Positions 1-8,944 of a stretch of 40,866 bases of DNA are shown piece by piece. Each line of letters opens with the position of its first letter. Position 1 is the first letter of the stretch. The stretch comes from Cytophagales bacterium. GTDB lineage: Bacteria; Bacteroidota; Bacteroidia; Cytophagales; Cyclobacteriaceae. The notes under the pieces were generated by a model that ran no database searches, was not told the origin of the DNA, and saw only the letters and a list, made by a program, of their open reading frames with translations. The position numbers and the translations under genes are program-made. The DNA lies in assembly GCA_020063545.1 (NCBI GenBank), contig JAGUUF010000274.1, positions 1 through 40,866 on the forward strand, given 5' to 3'.

Positions 1-2
1 AT

Positions 3-317
3 GCCTGCGCACTGGCTACGGTATCGGAATTTACTACGGGGTTTTTGTTGGTTTCCCGGCTTGATCCAAAGAAGTACCGGCTGATTATGAAACGGCTGGA
101 GATGGACTACCACTACCAGGGAAAAACGCATGCCTATGCCGCGTTTTCAATTTCGGAGGAATGGTTGAATGAAAAGATTTATTCGCCCCTCATGCTGCAG
201 GATGCCGTGGAAGTTTTATGTGTTGTAAAAATCCATGATGAAAAGGGTAACCACCTGACTACGGGCACCATCTGCTGGCAAATAAAGGATTGGGCTAAAG
301 TAAAAACCATAACTTGA
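3..317 (+). CDS. DUF4442/thioesterase-like protein, 5' truncated by window start
   Basis: Open frame continues upstream of the listed ORF start to the window edge (ACALATVSEFTTGFLLVSRLDPKKYRLIMKRLEMDYHYQGK...), resembling DUF4442 hotdog-like thioesterases. Confidence 0.6.
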   Translation, partial: ACALATVSEFTTGFLLVSRLDPKKYRLIMKRLEMDYHYQGKTHAYAAFSISEEWLNEKIYSPLMLQDAVEVLCVVKIHDEKGNHLTTGTICWQIKDWAKVKTIT

Positions 318-344
318 CAAGTTGTCAAGTTTGGTATAGTTTTA
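312..344 (+). promoter_or_regulatory. Putative promoter/operator of the TA operon: palindrome acttgacaa-g-ttgtcaagt (312-330) and TTG-N20-TAGTTTTA
   Basis: Perfect 9-bp arms with a 1-nt centre; TTG at 314-316 and near-consensus Bacteroidota -7 box TAGTTTTA at 337-344, just upstream of the antitoxin start. Confidence 0.5.
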
Positions 345-349
345 CTTTC

Positions 350-586
350 GTGAAAGTAATTTCTGTTGGAGAGTTTAAAGAGAAAATGGCCTTTTTTATC
401 GAACGGATTTTAAAGGGCGAGGAATTTATTGTTTCATACGGCCGAAAGAAGAATAAGATTTTCAAGGTTTCCCCGATAAAGAACACCCGGCAGTTCAAAC
501 GTAAATTAGGACCTTTGGAAGGTAAGGCCACGATTACTTTTGAAGGCGATTGGAAAATTACCGATGAGGAGTTTCTGAAATCATGA
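350..586 (+). CDS. Type II antitoxin, Phd/YefM-like
   Basis: ORF 314..586; the likely start is GTG at 350 (VKVISVGEFKEKMAFFIERILKGEEFIVSYGRKKNKIFKVSPI), typical Phd N-terminus; overlaps a PIN gene by ATGA. Confidence 0.75.
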   Translation: MKVISVGEFKEKMAFFIERILKGEEFIVSYGRKKNKIFKVSPIKNTRQFKRKLGPLEGKATITFEGDWKITDEEFLKS

Positions 587-975
587 AATACCTCCTGGAT
601 ACACATATTTTTCTATGGGCATTAATCAGCCCGGCCAAACTATCCGATCGGTGTAAGGAAATTGTGATGTGCAACGAAGATGTTTACATAAGTCCGGTAA
701 TATTTTGGGAGATATCCATTAAATACGGATTAGGTAAGATTACGTTAGAAGGGATTAAGCCGGAAGAGCTTTTGACGAAAGCAAAGGGTTTACAACTGCA
801 AACACTGGAATTTAAAAATGAAGATGCTTTAAGTTTTTATAGACTACCAAAGTACCATACTGATCCGTTTGATCGGATGCTGGTTTGGCAGGCTATCCGT
901 AATAATATGGTACTTATTAGCCACGACAGCCAGCTTGCACATTATGAGCCGGATGGGCTTAAGCTTGTTTGGTAA
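583..975 (+). CDS. PIN domain toxin (VapC-like ribonuclease)
   Basis: MKYLLDTHIFLWALISP... with HTDPFDRMLVWQA motif; overlaps the antitoxin stop by 4 nt. Confidence 0.85.
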   Translation: MKYLLDTHIFLWALISPAKLSDRCKEIVMCNEDVYISPVIFWEISIKYGLGKITLEGIKPEELLTKAKGLQLQTLEFKNEDALSFYRLPKYHTDPFDRMLVWQAIRNNMVLISHDSQLAHYEPDGLKLVW

Positions 976-1053
976 ACAGGCATTCGTAATGATAAGATTT
1001 TATATAATAGGTATTATCTTCCTCCGATAGTTACATTTTTCGAAAGCCTTGCA

Positions 1054-1992
1054 TTGAGCGCCTATTCATTTCATAGTACTAAGCCTGACAGTTATTTGGG
1101 TTGTGAGTACCCGATAAGCCTGTTTCATTTACCGGAGCACCGTGGTTTGCAGAACCAAATGGGCTGGAGGTCGTTCTTTGTTCTCCATGAAAAAACGAGG
1201 AAACTTTATTCCGAGGTCCATTTCCATTGCGAGGGCCGGTTGGCCGCAAGTCCATTGCGGGCGCCCTTCGGTTCGTACCTGTTTTCGGAAAAACTACCCC
1301 CCGAAGTTTTGTTCGATTTTATATTGTTTACAGAGGAAGAGCTGAAAAAAAAGCAGATCGGTCATATTCTGCTAAAAGAAGCACCGGCCGGGTACTTTCC
1401 CGGGCAGCACCAGGTACTGATGCCCTTACTGCTTAACCTGAACTACACGGTTCAGCAGGCTGAGATTAGTTCCCTTATTCCGGTAACAGAAAAGCCATTT
1501 GCCGAAATTGTTGATTCATGGGAAAGCCGAAAATTGAGGCAGGCACGTGAGGCTGAGTTGACTACACGGCTTATTCATGCAGAAAACCTGGAGATGGTCT
1601 ATTCTTTTATATGGCAATGCCGCCAGCAAAAACATTATTCGCTTTCGATGACGCTGGAGGAAGTGAACAACGTGGTGCAAAAATTTCACGATAGGTTTAT
1701 TTTGTTTGGTGTTTTCGACCAGGATAACCTGGCGGCTGCCTCCATCGCCATCCGGGTTACCGATAACGTGCTTTACAATTTTTATTCCGACCATCATGCC
1801 AACTATGATTCACTCAGTCCGGCTGTTATGTTAATTGAGAGTGAGTATCAGTACTGCCGGGACCACCGGTTAGCCCTGCTCGACCTGGGTACATCATCCA
1901 TCCACGGCAAGCTTAACTTTCCGCTGCTTGATTTTAAAATGCGATTGGGCGCCAGGCCATCGCCAAAATACACCTTTACCAAGCAATGCTGA
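1054..1992 (+). CDS. FemAB-like/GNAT acyltransferase domain protein
   Basis: 312 aa ORF with FemAB/BioF2-like layout (RQAREAELTTRLIHAENLEMVYSFIWQCR...LFGVFDQDNLAAASIAIRVTDNVLYNFYSDH). Start is TTG or another non-ATG codon; uncertain. Confidence 0.55.
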   Translation: MSAYSFHSTKPDSYLGCEYPISLFHLPEHRGLQNQMGWRSFFVLHEKTRKLYSEVHFHCEGRLAASPLRAPFGSYLFSEKLPPEVLFDFILFTEEELKKKQIGHILLKEAPAGYFPGQHQVLMPLLLNLNYTVQQAEISSLIPVTEKPFAEIVDSWESRKLRQAREAELTTRLIHAENLEMVYSFIWQCRQQKHYSLSMTLEEVNNVVQKFHDRFILFGVFDQDNLAAASIAIRVTDNVLYNFYSDHHANYDSLSPAVMLIESEYQYCRDHRLALLDLGTSSIHGKLNFPLLDFKMRLGARPSPKYTFTKQC

Positions 1993-1995
1993 CCT

Positions 1996-2862
1996 ATGGC
2001 CGCTCCGCTGGTTTCGGTAATTTGCCTGTGCTATAACCACGGCCGCTTCGTAGAAGAAGCGGTTCAATCGGTGCTGAACCAAACCTATCCCAACATTGAA
2101 TTACTGGTTGTTGATGATGCCAGCACGGACGACAGCGCCCAGCGCATTACCGCTTTGGCGCAGCAAGCGCCATCCATCAAAACATTTTTACTGGCAACAA
2201 ATATTGGACACTGCAAAGCGTTTAACCGGGCATTAAACTTGGTTTCCGGCAGTTTTATCATTGACCTGGCAGCAGATGACGTGCTTTTGCCCGACCGGGT
2301 AGCTAAAGGTGTTGCCGAGCTGGAACGACTTGGCGTTTCATATGGCGTTCATTTCAGCGATGCCGAGTACATTGATGCATCAGGGAAACATCTTTTCAAC
2401 CATTCGCATAACTACCCGCACGAAACCATCCCTGCGGGCGATATATATATAGAGTTGATAAGGCGGTATTTCATCTGTCCGCCTACTATGCTGTTCAGGC
2501 GAAGCGTGCTGGAGGTGCTTGGCGGGTATGATGAAACCCTCAGTTATGAAGACTTTGATTTCTGGATTCGGTCATCCCGCCAAAGCAGGTATGCCTACAC
2601 GCCAGAAGTACTGGTTAAAAAACGGGTGGTGCCATCGGCAAAAAGCCAAAAGCAGTTCAGGTTATTCAGCCGTGAATCGGCCACCACCTACACGGTGTGT
2701 GAAAAGATCATGAACCTCAATCGCACCCGAGCGGAGCAGGAGGCATTGTCGAAGCGCATCTTGTACGAAATGCGGTTGAATATAAAGTTGCTGAACATTG
2801 ATATGGTGAAAAAATATTTCCGGTTGTGGAACCGGAATAAGGAACTGATTTATCCTGAATAA
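1996..2862 (+). CDS. Glycosyltransferase family 2
   Basis: VSVICLCYNHGRFVEEAVQSVLNQTYPNIELLVVDDASTD...LAADDVLLPDR is the classic GT2 fold signature. Confidence 0.92.
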   Translation: MAAPLVSVICLCYNHGRFVEEAVQSVLNQTYPNIELLVVDDASTDDSAQRITALAQQAPSIKTFLLATNIGHCKAFNRALNLVSGSFIIDLAADDVLLPDRVAKGVAELERLGVSYGVHFSDAEYIDASGKHLFNHSHNYPHETIPAGDIYIELIRRYFICPPTMLFRRSVLEVLGGYDETLSYEDFDFWIRSSRQSRYAYTPEVLVKKRVVPSAKSQKQFRLFSRESATTYTVCEKIMNLNRTRAEQEALSKRILYEMRLNIKLLNIDMVKKYFRLWNRNKELIYPE

Positions 2863-2871
2863 CAGAAAGAA

Positions 2872-3786
2872 TTATTTCCGGGTATCCTCGCCCGTAAGGA
2901 TACTCAGGTAACTTTCGTAGCGGCTGCGCGCAATGGTTTCTCGGGCAACGGCTTCTTTTATGGCACACTTTGGTTCATTAATATGCAGGCAGCGCGATCC
3001 GAATTTGCAGGTTAGCCGCAGGTCGCGCATTTCCGGAAAGTAATCCGAAAGTTCTTCCGGTGTCATATCAATGAGTCCGAACTCTTTTATGCCTGGTGTA
3101 TCAATAATAAATGTGGTTTCATCCAATCGAAACATTTCGGCAAACGTGGTGGTGTGTGTTCCTTTTTTGGTGAAATCCGAAACTTCGCTTACTTTTTGGT
3201 TGATGGCAGGCGAAAGTTTATTGATGAGCGTGGATTTACCCACACCCGAGTGCCCGGCAATAAGGGTGGTTTTTCCGTGAAGTAATTTTTCAATTTCCGG
3301 TTGCAGATTTTCAAGAGCGCTTGTTACGATGCACGTTACGCCCAGTGGCTTGTAAATTTGTATGAGGTTGTTTTGATGGCGTTGCGATTCGTTGTCGAGC
3401 AGGTCTTTTTTATTAAAAACAATTACCTGCGGAATGCGGAAAGACTCGGCTGCTACCAGGAAGCGATCGATAAAACCGGCCGAAGTCCGCGGCATTACCA
3501 TAGTGGCCACTACCATAGCCTGGTCAATATTGGCCGCAATAACATGGGCATGCCCGGTTTTTTTTACTGACTGGCGTACAATGTAATTGGTTCGCGGAAG
3601 GATGGAGGTAATGATGCCTTCATTACTTTCCGGCTCTACATCAACATAATCGCCTACTGCTACGGGGTTGGTTTCTTTAATCCCTTCCAGCCGTATTTTG
3701 CCGCGGATGCGGCACCGGAGTTTTACCCCATCCTCCATGAGAACATCGTACCACGAACCGGTTGAACGCATCACCCGGCCTTTCAT
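2872..3786 (-). CDS. rsgA: Ribosome small subunit-dependent GTPase A
   Basis: Circularly permuted GTPase motifs: FNKKDLL, GHSGVGKSTLINKL, DTPGIKEFGL; C-terminal zinc site CKFGSRCLHINEPKCAIK. Confidence 0.95.
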   Translation of the reverse strand: MKGRVMRSTGSWYDVLMEDGVKLRCRIRGKIRLEGIKETNPVAVGDYVDVEPESNEGIITSILPRTNYIVRQSVKKTGHAHVIAANIDQAMVVATMVMPRTSAGFIDRFLVAAESFRIPQVIVFNKKDLLDNESQRHQNNLIQIYKPLGVTCIVTSALENLQPEIEKLLHGKTTLIAGHSGVGKSTLINKLSPAINQKVSEVSDFTKKGTHTTTFAEMFRLDETTFIIDTPGIKEFGLIDMTPEELSDYFPEMRDLRLTCKFGSRCLHINEPKCAIKEAVARETIARSRYESYLSILTGEDTRK

Positions 3787-5027
3787 GGCTTCAACAGATT
3801 TCGGCAGTGCTTCATGATTTTTTCTGTTGCCCCCAGGTTCTCTTCCACGTACAGCCGCGTTACTTCGCAGGCCAGTAAGAAATTCTGAGGCAGGTTCACC
3901 ATTTCGTACTTCGTTTTTAAATCCCGGTAATCGGCAACTTCAAACGCGCCTCCACGGTTAATCAGGTCAACCGCTTCCTGGAATTTCTGGAAATTCCGGT
4001 TACCGAAAAAAATGGGAATGCCATAGCATGCCGCTTCAAGTATATTGTGAAGCCCTTTGCCAAATGCACCCCCTATAAAGGCAAACTCCCCGTACCGGTA
4101 AAGTTTTCCTAACATCCCCACATTGTCGATCATCAGGATGTGGTATTCATCCAGGCTTGCCCCGGCTTTTGAATACCGGATGGTTTTTGCATTTACTGCC
4201 TTTTCGAAGTTGCTCATAAAGGCCTCAGTAACTTCGTGTGGTGCAACAATAAATTTCAGGTGGAAATAATTCTCGTTGATGAACGGAATCAATACTTCAA
4301 GGTCTTCGGGCCAGCAACTTCCAATAATCATGACCTTGTCATTTCCTTTAAAACCTTTTGCAACCGGTATCTCCTCACCTTGCTTAACCAGTTGGTTCAC
4401 CCGGTCGAACCGGGTATCGCCTGCCCGTGTAACGTTGGTGATGCCGATGGATTTCAGCAAGCGCACCGATTCATCATTCTGAACAAAGAAATGATTGATG
4501 TACCGCAGCATGTTCCGGTAGAATTTGCCGGTAGCCTTAAAGAAAAACTGATCCGGCCTGAAAATGGCTGAAATGGAAAGCAGGGGAATTTTTCTTCTGT
4601 TCAGTTCCGATGCGTAGTGGTACCAGAACTCATACTTCACAAAAATTGCCAGTATCGGTTTGCTGATTTCGATAAACCGGGAAGCATTTCCCTGGGTATC
4701 CCACGGCAGGTAAAAAATATAATCGGCCTTGGGGTAATTTTTGCGCACCTCATAGCCGGAGGGTGAAAAAAATGTTAACAGAATTTTATGGTCGGGAAAT
4801 TCTTCTTTAAGTTTTTCGATCACCGGCCGGCCTTGTTCAAATTCACCGAGCGAAGCACAATGCACCCACACCAGCGGAGCATTGTTGGAGGCCAGTTGGC
4901 CGCTAAACCGCCTGAAAAAATTCCTGCGTCCGAAATTAAAGGCATCGGCTTTGGCGTTGAAAAAACCGGCAAGGTAATAAAGCCCCCTGAGCAGGGTGAT
5001 AAGCAGGTTATAAATAAACACGGTCAT
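3783..5027 (-). CDS. waaA: 3-deoxy-D-manno-octulosonic acid transferase
   Basis: WVHCASLGEFEQGRPVIEKLKEEFPDHKILLTFFSPSGYEVRKNYPKADYIFYLPWDT is characteristic of KdtA/WaaA; 4-nt overlap with rsgA. Confidence 0.95.
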   Translation of the reverse strand: MTVFIYNLLITLLRGLYYLAGFFNAKADAFNFGRRNFFRRFSGQLASNNAPLVWVHCASLGEFEQGRPVIEKLKEEFPDHKILLTFFSPSGYEVRKNYPKADYIFYLPWDTQGNASRFIEISKPILAIFVKYEFWYHYASELNRRKIPLLSISAIFRPDQFFFKATGKFYRNMLRYINHFFVQNDESVRLLKSIGITNVTRAGDTRFDRVNQLVKQGEEIPVAKGFKGNDKVMIIGSCWPEDLEVLIPFINENYFHLKFIVAPHEVTEAFMSNFEKAVNAKTIRYSKAGASLDEYHILMIDNVGMLGKLYRYGEFAFIGGAFGKGLHNILEAACYGIPIFFGNRNFQKFQEAVDLINRGGAFEVADYRDLKTKYEMVNLPQNFLLACEVTRLYVEENLGATEKIMKHCRNLLKP

Positions 5028-5159
5028 TAACCATCAAAAATAGGAAGAGTAAGGCCTATTACCCTGTATTTGAAGATAATTTTGGTATTTTGGCGGATTG
5101 CGATTACCAAAATTCCTAATTTAGAATGAAGGATATTATTGAACCGAAATTCCATTGAT

Positions 5160-6248
5160 ATGAACAAAATAGTAAAGTTGGTATTCATCTTTGTTATTGC
5201 TGCGGCAATACCATTTTCATTACATGCTCAGAATGAAGATGATATTGTGCGCTTTTTACAAGCTAATAAAACTGATGGCGGAAAGTTAATCACAGCCTAC
5301 ATTAACCCGTTTATCGAAGGCTTTTCTTATGCGCTGAACGGGGGGTGGTTCCACACCGCCAAGCCACACAAACTTGGTGGCTTTGATATCAACCTCTCGC
5401 TTACACCGGTATTCATTCCATCATCGCAAGACCGCTTCGATCCGTCCAAACTCAATTTCGAAAACATCGCGGGTTTTGCCAATACAACAAACCCAGGTAA
5501 GAATGCGCCAACCATAATCGGCCCAAATGACCGGACCACCTACTACTTTAATTACGATTTGGATGGTGACGGAAATACAAACTCCCCGGGCAACATCATT
5601 GACCCCGATGACTCCTTCAGTGGTCCGGAAGGCCTGGCGTTGCGGGAGAACCTTAAAGTAGCACCAATTGGCGCCCCTATGCTACAAGTAGGGGTTGGAC
5701 TGATAAAGGGTACGGATGTAATGGTACGGTTTGTTCCTAAAATTTCAGTGGGAAGCACCGAAACAAAACTTTTCGGCCTGGGTCTTCGCCACGATATTAA
5801 GCAGCACATCCCCGGCATAAAAATGCTTCCGTTCGATTTGTCGGTAATGGCTGGCTTTACAACGTTTGAAGGCGTTACAGATTTGTCGGCACTGGCCACG
5901 GAATTTCCTCCGGCAACTGCCGGAACACGGCAAGAAGCCATCTATAAATTCAATGCCTACTTGTTCGAGGCACTTATTTCAAAGAAGATAGCCATATTAA
6001 CCGTATTTGGCGGTGTGGGCTTTAATGGTGTTAAAACAACAGCCGATGTGCAGGGCAGTTATACATTTTTTAACAACACTGCTGCTGAATTTGATTTAAC
6101 CAATCCGTATTCGGCTACATTTAAAAACAACAGCATGCGCTTTGATGTGGGCTTCAGGATTAACTTGTTAGCCTTTTATCTTTATGGCGATTACACCATT
6201 CAGGAGTATAGTTCGGTTACCGCTGGGCTGGGATTTACGTTCCGGTAA
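5160..6248 (+). CDS. Exported DUF6588-like outer-membrane protein
   Basis: ATG at 5160 gives signal peptide MNKIVKLVFIFVIAAAIPFSLHAQ; beta-barrel-like C-terminus ends in FTFR. Confidence 0.65.
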   Translation: MNKIVKLVFIFVIAAAIPFSLHAQNEDDIVRFLQANKTDGGKLITAYINPFIEGFSYALNGGWFHTAKPHKLGGFDINLSLTPVFIPSSQDRFDPSKLNFENIAGFANTTNPGKNAPTIIGPNDRTTYYFNYDLDGDGNTNSPGNIIDPDDSFSGPEGLALRENLKVAPIGAPMLQVGVGLIKGTDVMVRFVPKISVGSTETKLFGLGLRHDIKQHIPGIKMLPFDLSVMAGFTTFEGVTDLSALATEFPPATAGTRQEAIYKFNAYLFEALISKKIAILTVFGGVGFNGVKTTADVQGSYTFFNNTAAEFDLTNPYSATFKNNSMRFDVGFRINLLAFYLYGDYTIQEYSSVTAGLGFTFR

Positions 6249-6271
6249 TTGATTTGAAACTGCAAAATATA

Positions 6272-6299
6272 AAGGCTGTCAGCAATGGCGGCCTTTTTA
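6272..6299 (+). terminator. Rho-independent terminator
   Basis: Stem AAAGGCTGTC-agcaat-GGCGGCCTTT (10 bp incl. two G-U) followed by a T run, 24 nt after the stop at 6248. Confidence 0.8.
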
Positions 6300-6315
6300 C
6301 TTTAAAACCAGCCGC

Positions 6316-7380
6316 TTATTGTTCCACATCGCCAGTCTCTGATAACCAGATCGCAATAAATCTTGTTTGTTCAAAGCGGGCGCAGGTAATTACCATTACG
6401 GAAGTAATGGGTACCGACAGAATCATACCTAAAACCCCCCAGATAACCCCCCAAAAAGTTAACGCAAGCAACACACCCAGTGGGCTGAGATTAAGGGTGC
6501 GCCCCATTATTTTGGGTTCCAGTACGTTGCCAACCAACAGTTGAACGGCCTGGATGGCCAGGAACAGCCACAAAAAAATCCAGAACGACTGAAACTGAAA
6601 CATGGCAAAAACAGCCGGAAGCAGGGTAGCAAAAAAAGAACCGATGTACGGTATGTAGTTCAATAAAAAAATCAGAAATGCCCACCACACCGGGAAATCA
6701 ACATCAAACACCAGCAGGATAACGTAACTGAGTAATCCTGTTAACACACTCATTTGTGTCTTTATTGATATATACTTACGGGTAGCTTGCGCAACCTGGT
6801 CAATAATAGCCGTAACCTTTTTCAGCTGTGCCGGATCTTTTACCCAGAGACTCAGCTTTTTTGTAAAAAATTTCTCCTCCACCAGCAAAAAAGCCACGTA
6901 AATAATGATGATGAAAATATTTCCGGCAATGTTGGTGAGGCTGTTAAGCAACCCGGTTAACAGGGGCTGAATGTTAAACGATGACACTGCCTCCAGTATT
7001 CTTTCCTGTATCACTTCGAATCCTTCCAGCGTTTTCAGGTTGGCAATCATCGATTTGAAGTTGGAAACATAAACCGGTGATTTGTCAATAATGAGTTGCA
7101 GGTTTAATACAATGATCTCGTAAATGCCAATCGCAATCAGGAAGATAATCAGGAAGGCCAGAATGGTGAGCAGCCACGAAGGGAACCGCTTTCCTTTGAT
7201 GCTGATTTTGCCGAACAGCCGTTTCAGTTCGAACACGGCATACCAGATCATGCCGGCAATAACAATGGGCTGAAGGAAATTGCTGAAATACACCAGGCAG
7301 AACACCACGATGGCCAGAATAATCAGCCAGGCAGCTGCCCGTTCAATACCAAACGCCCGCAATGTTGATGGTTGATCCAT
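6316..7380 (-). CDS. AI-2E family transporter
   Basis: Multi-TM protein with FLLNYIPYIGSFFATLLPAVFA and LSPLGVLLALTFWGVIWGVLGMILSVPIT motifs of PF01594. Confidence 0.9.
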   Translation of the reverse strand: MDQPSTLRAFGIERAAAWLIILAIVVFCLVYFSNFLQPIVIAGMIWYAVFELKRLFGKISIKGKRFPSWLLTILAFLIIFLIAIGIYEIIVLNLQLIIDKSPVYVSNFKSMIANLKTLEGFEVIQERILEAVSSFNIQPLLTGLLNSLTNIAGNIFIIIIYVAFLLVEEKFFTKKLSLWVKDPAQLKKVTAIIDQVAQATRKYISIKTQMSVLTGLLSYVILLVFDVDFPVWWAFLIFLLNYIPYIGSFFATLLPAVFAMFQFQSFWIFLWLFLAIQAVQLLVGNVLEPKIMGRTLNLSPLGVLLALTFWGVIWGVLGMILSVPITSVMVITCARFEQTRFIAIWLSETGDVEQ

Positions 7381-7383
7381 GCC

Positions 7384-8157
7384 TTACTTTCCTTTGTATG
7401 CGGGTTTCCGTTTTTCGATGAAGGCTTGCATGCCTTCTTTCTGATCTTCGGATGCAAACGTGAGGTAGAAATTCTTTCGCTCAAATGCGAGACCTTCATC
7501 CAGTTGGGTTTCAAACGACCGGTTAATGGCTTCTTTGGCCAGTTGCACGGCCACCGGTGACATCTGCGCGATTTCTTTTGCCAGTTCAACCGCTTCATGC
7601 ATCAGCATTTCAACCGGTACAACTTTATTAACCAGTCCGTAGAAGTGAGCTTCTTCTGCAGAAATGAACCGGCCGGTTAAAATCAGCTCCATGGCTTTCG
7701 CTTTTCCGATGGCTTTTGTTAAACGCTGTGTACCGCCCGCCCCCGGTATGGTGCCAATCTTAATCTCGGGTTGTCCGAACCTGGCGGTTTCAGAGGCGAT
7801 GATCATATCGCACATCATGGTAAACTCGCAGCCTCCGCCAAGGGCAAACCCTGATACAGCGGCAATAATGGGTTTCTTGGTTTTGCGTATCTGATCCCAC
7901 GTGCTGAACTGGTCAATCAGCAGCATATCAATAGCCGATTTATCGGCCATCTGCTTAATATCGGCCCCGGCAGCAAATGCCTGTTCATTGCCGGTAATGA
8001 TGATTACCCGCACCGCTTCGTTTTTGTCCAACGCCTGCAGGGCATCGCGCACCTCTTCCATCAGTTTACGGTTCAGGGCGTTGAGTTCTTTGGGCCGGTT
8101 TAACTGGATGAGGGCAATGCCCGGCTGGTATTGCTCGGTTACAATAATGAATTCCAT
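7384..8157 (-). CDS. Enoyl-CoA hydratase/isomerase family protein
   Basis: NRPKELNALNRKLMEEV, AFAAGADIKQM, SGFALGGGCEFTMMCDMIIASETARFGQPEIKIGTIPGAGGTQRL crotonase signature. ATG at 8157 preferred over the TTG at 8163. Confidence 0.93.
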   Translation of the reverse strand: MEFIIVTEQYQPGIALIQLNRPKELNALNRKLMEEVRDALQALDKNEAVRVIIITGNEQAFAAGADIKQMADKSAIDMLLIDQFSTWDQIRKTKKPIIAAVSGFALGGGCEFTMMCDMIIASETARFGQPEIKIGTIPGAGGTQRLTKAIGKAKAMELILTGRFISAEEAHFYGLVNKVVPVEMLMHEAVELAKEIAQMSPVAVQLAKEAINRSFETQLDEGLAFERKNFYLTFASEDQKEGMQAFIEKRKPAYKGK

Positions 8158-8263
8158 GCTCAATATGTTATTGGTTTTGGTCGCCTCAATTTCGTTTAAA
8201 AAATCGGCTATGCGAAAAGAGAAAGGAGGTGAGTAGCGAAAAAATCAACCTGGACTGAAAAAG

Positions 8264-8293
8264 AAAAGCCCCTCTGAGCAGGAGGGGACTTTT
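8264..8293 (-). terminator. Rho-independent terminator-like hairpin, best T tract on the minus strand
   Basis: AAAAG CCCCTC-tgagcag-GAGGGG A CTTTT; minus-strand downstream sequence CTTTTCTTTTTC is T-rich. It lies between two divergently transcribed genes. Confidence 0.7.
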
Positions 8294-8437
8294 CAAACCA
8301 AAAGGCGGTAAAAGTGTGCTATGCGTTCCTGTATACCGAACCACCAATGGTTTGTAACCGGCAGCAGTGTTATTTTTAAGGCCGTTTGCCGCCCGTTCAA
8401 CCGAACAAAATGGTAGTTGGCCGGCTTAATCCGTAAT

Positions 8438-8944
8438 ATGAAAAAGCTAAACGTTCTGTTTGTTTGCCTGGGTAATATTTGCCGTTCGCCCCTTGCCGAG
8501 GCATTGTTTAAACACAAGCTTAACCAGCATGGACTCGAACATTGTATTGAGGCCGACTCGTGCGGAACTTCGGATTACCATATTGGCGAGCCCCCCGACA
8601 GCCGTACAATGGCCAATGCCCGAAAAAATGGAATTACCATCAGCCACAGGGGGCGGCAGCTTTCAATAACCGATTTGGAACATTTTGACTATATCCTGGC
8701 AATGGATCAAAGCAACTACCACCACATCCTTTACCTGGGGCGCCACCACGACATTACCGGTAAAGTTTCGTTAATACGGAATTATGACCCAATCGGAAAA
8801 GGACTTGATGTGCCCGATCCATACTACGGTGGCGAGCGTGGCTTCCAGGAAGTTTTCGAAATCCTCGATCGCTCCCTGGAGGGTTTTATTCACTATTTAA
8901 AAGAAAAGGAAAAAATTACGGCTTTACCAAAACCTGCAAGGTAG
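8438..8944 (+). CDS. Low molecular weight protein-tyrosine phosphatase
   Basis: VLFVCLGNICRSPLAEALF (CX5R loop) and the DPYYGG acidic loop. Confidence 0.95.
   Translation: MKKLNVLFVCLGNICRSPLAEALFKHKLNQHGLEHCIEADSCGTSDYHIGEPPDSRTMANARKNGITISHRGRQLSITDLEHFDYILAMDQSNYHHILYLGRHHDITGKVSLIRNYDPIGKGLDVPDPYYGGERGFQEVFEILDRSLEGFIHYLKEKEKITALPKPAR

Noticed and set aside
2448-2455. Short TA repeat (gatatatatatagag) in the GT2 gene
   Set aside because: Too short; in-frame within a conserved CDS; no evidence of phase variation.
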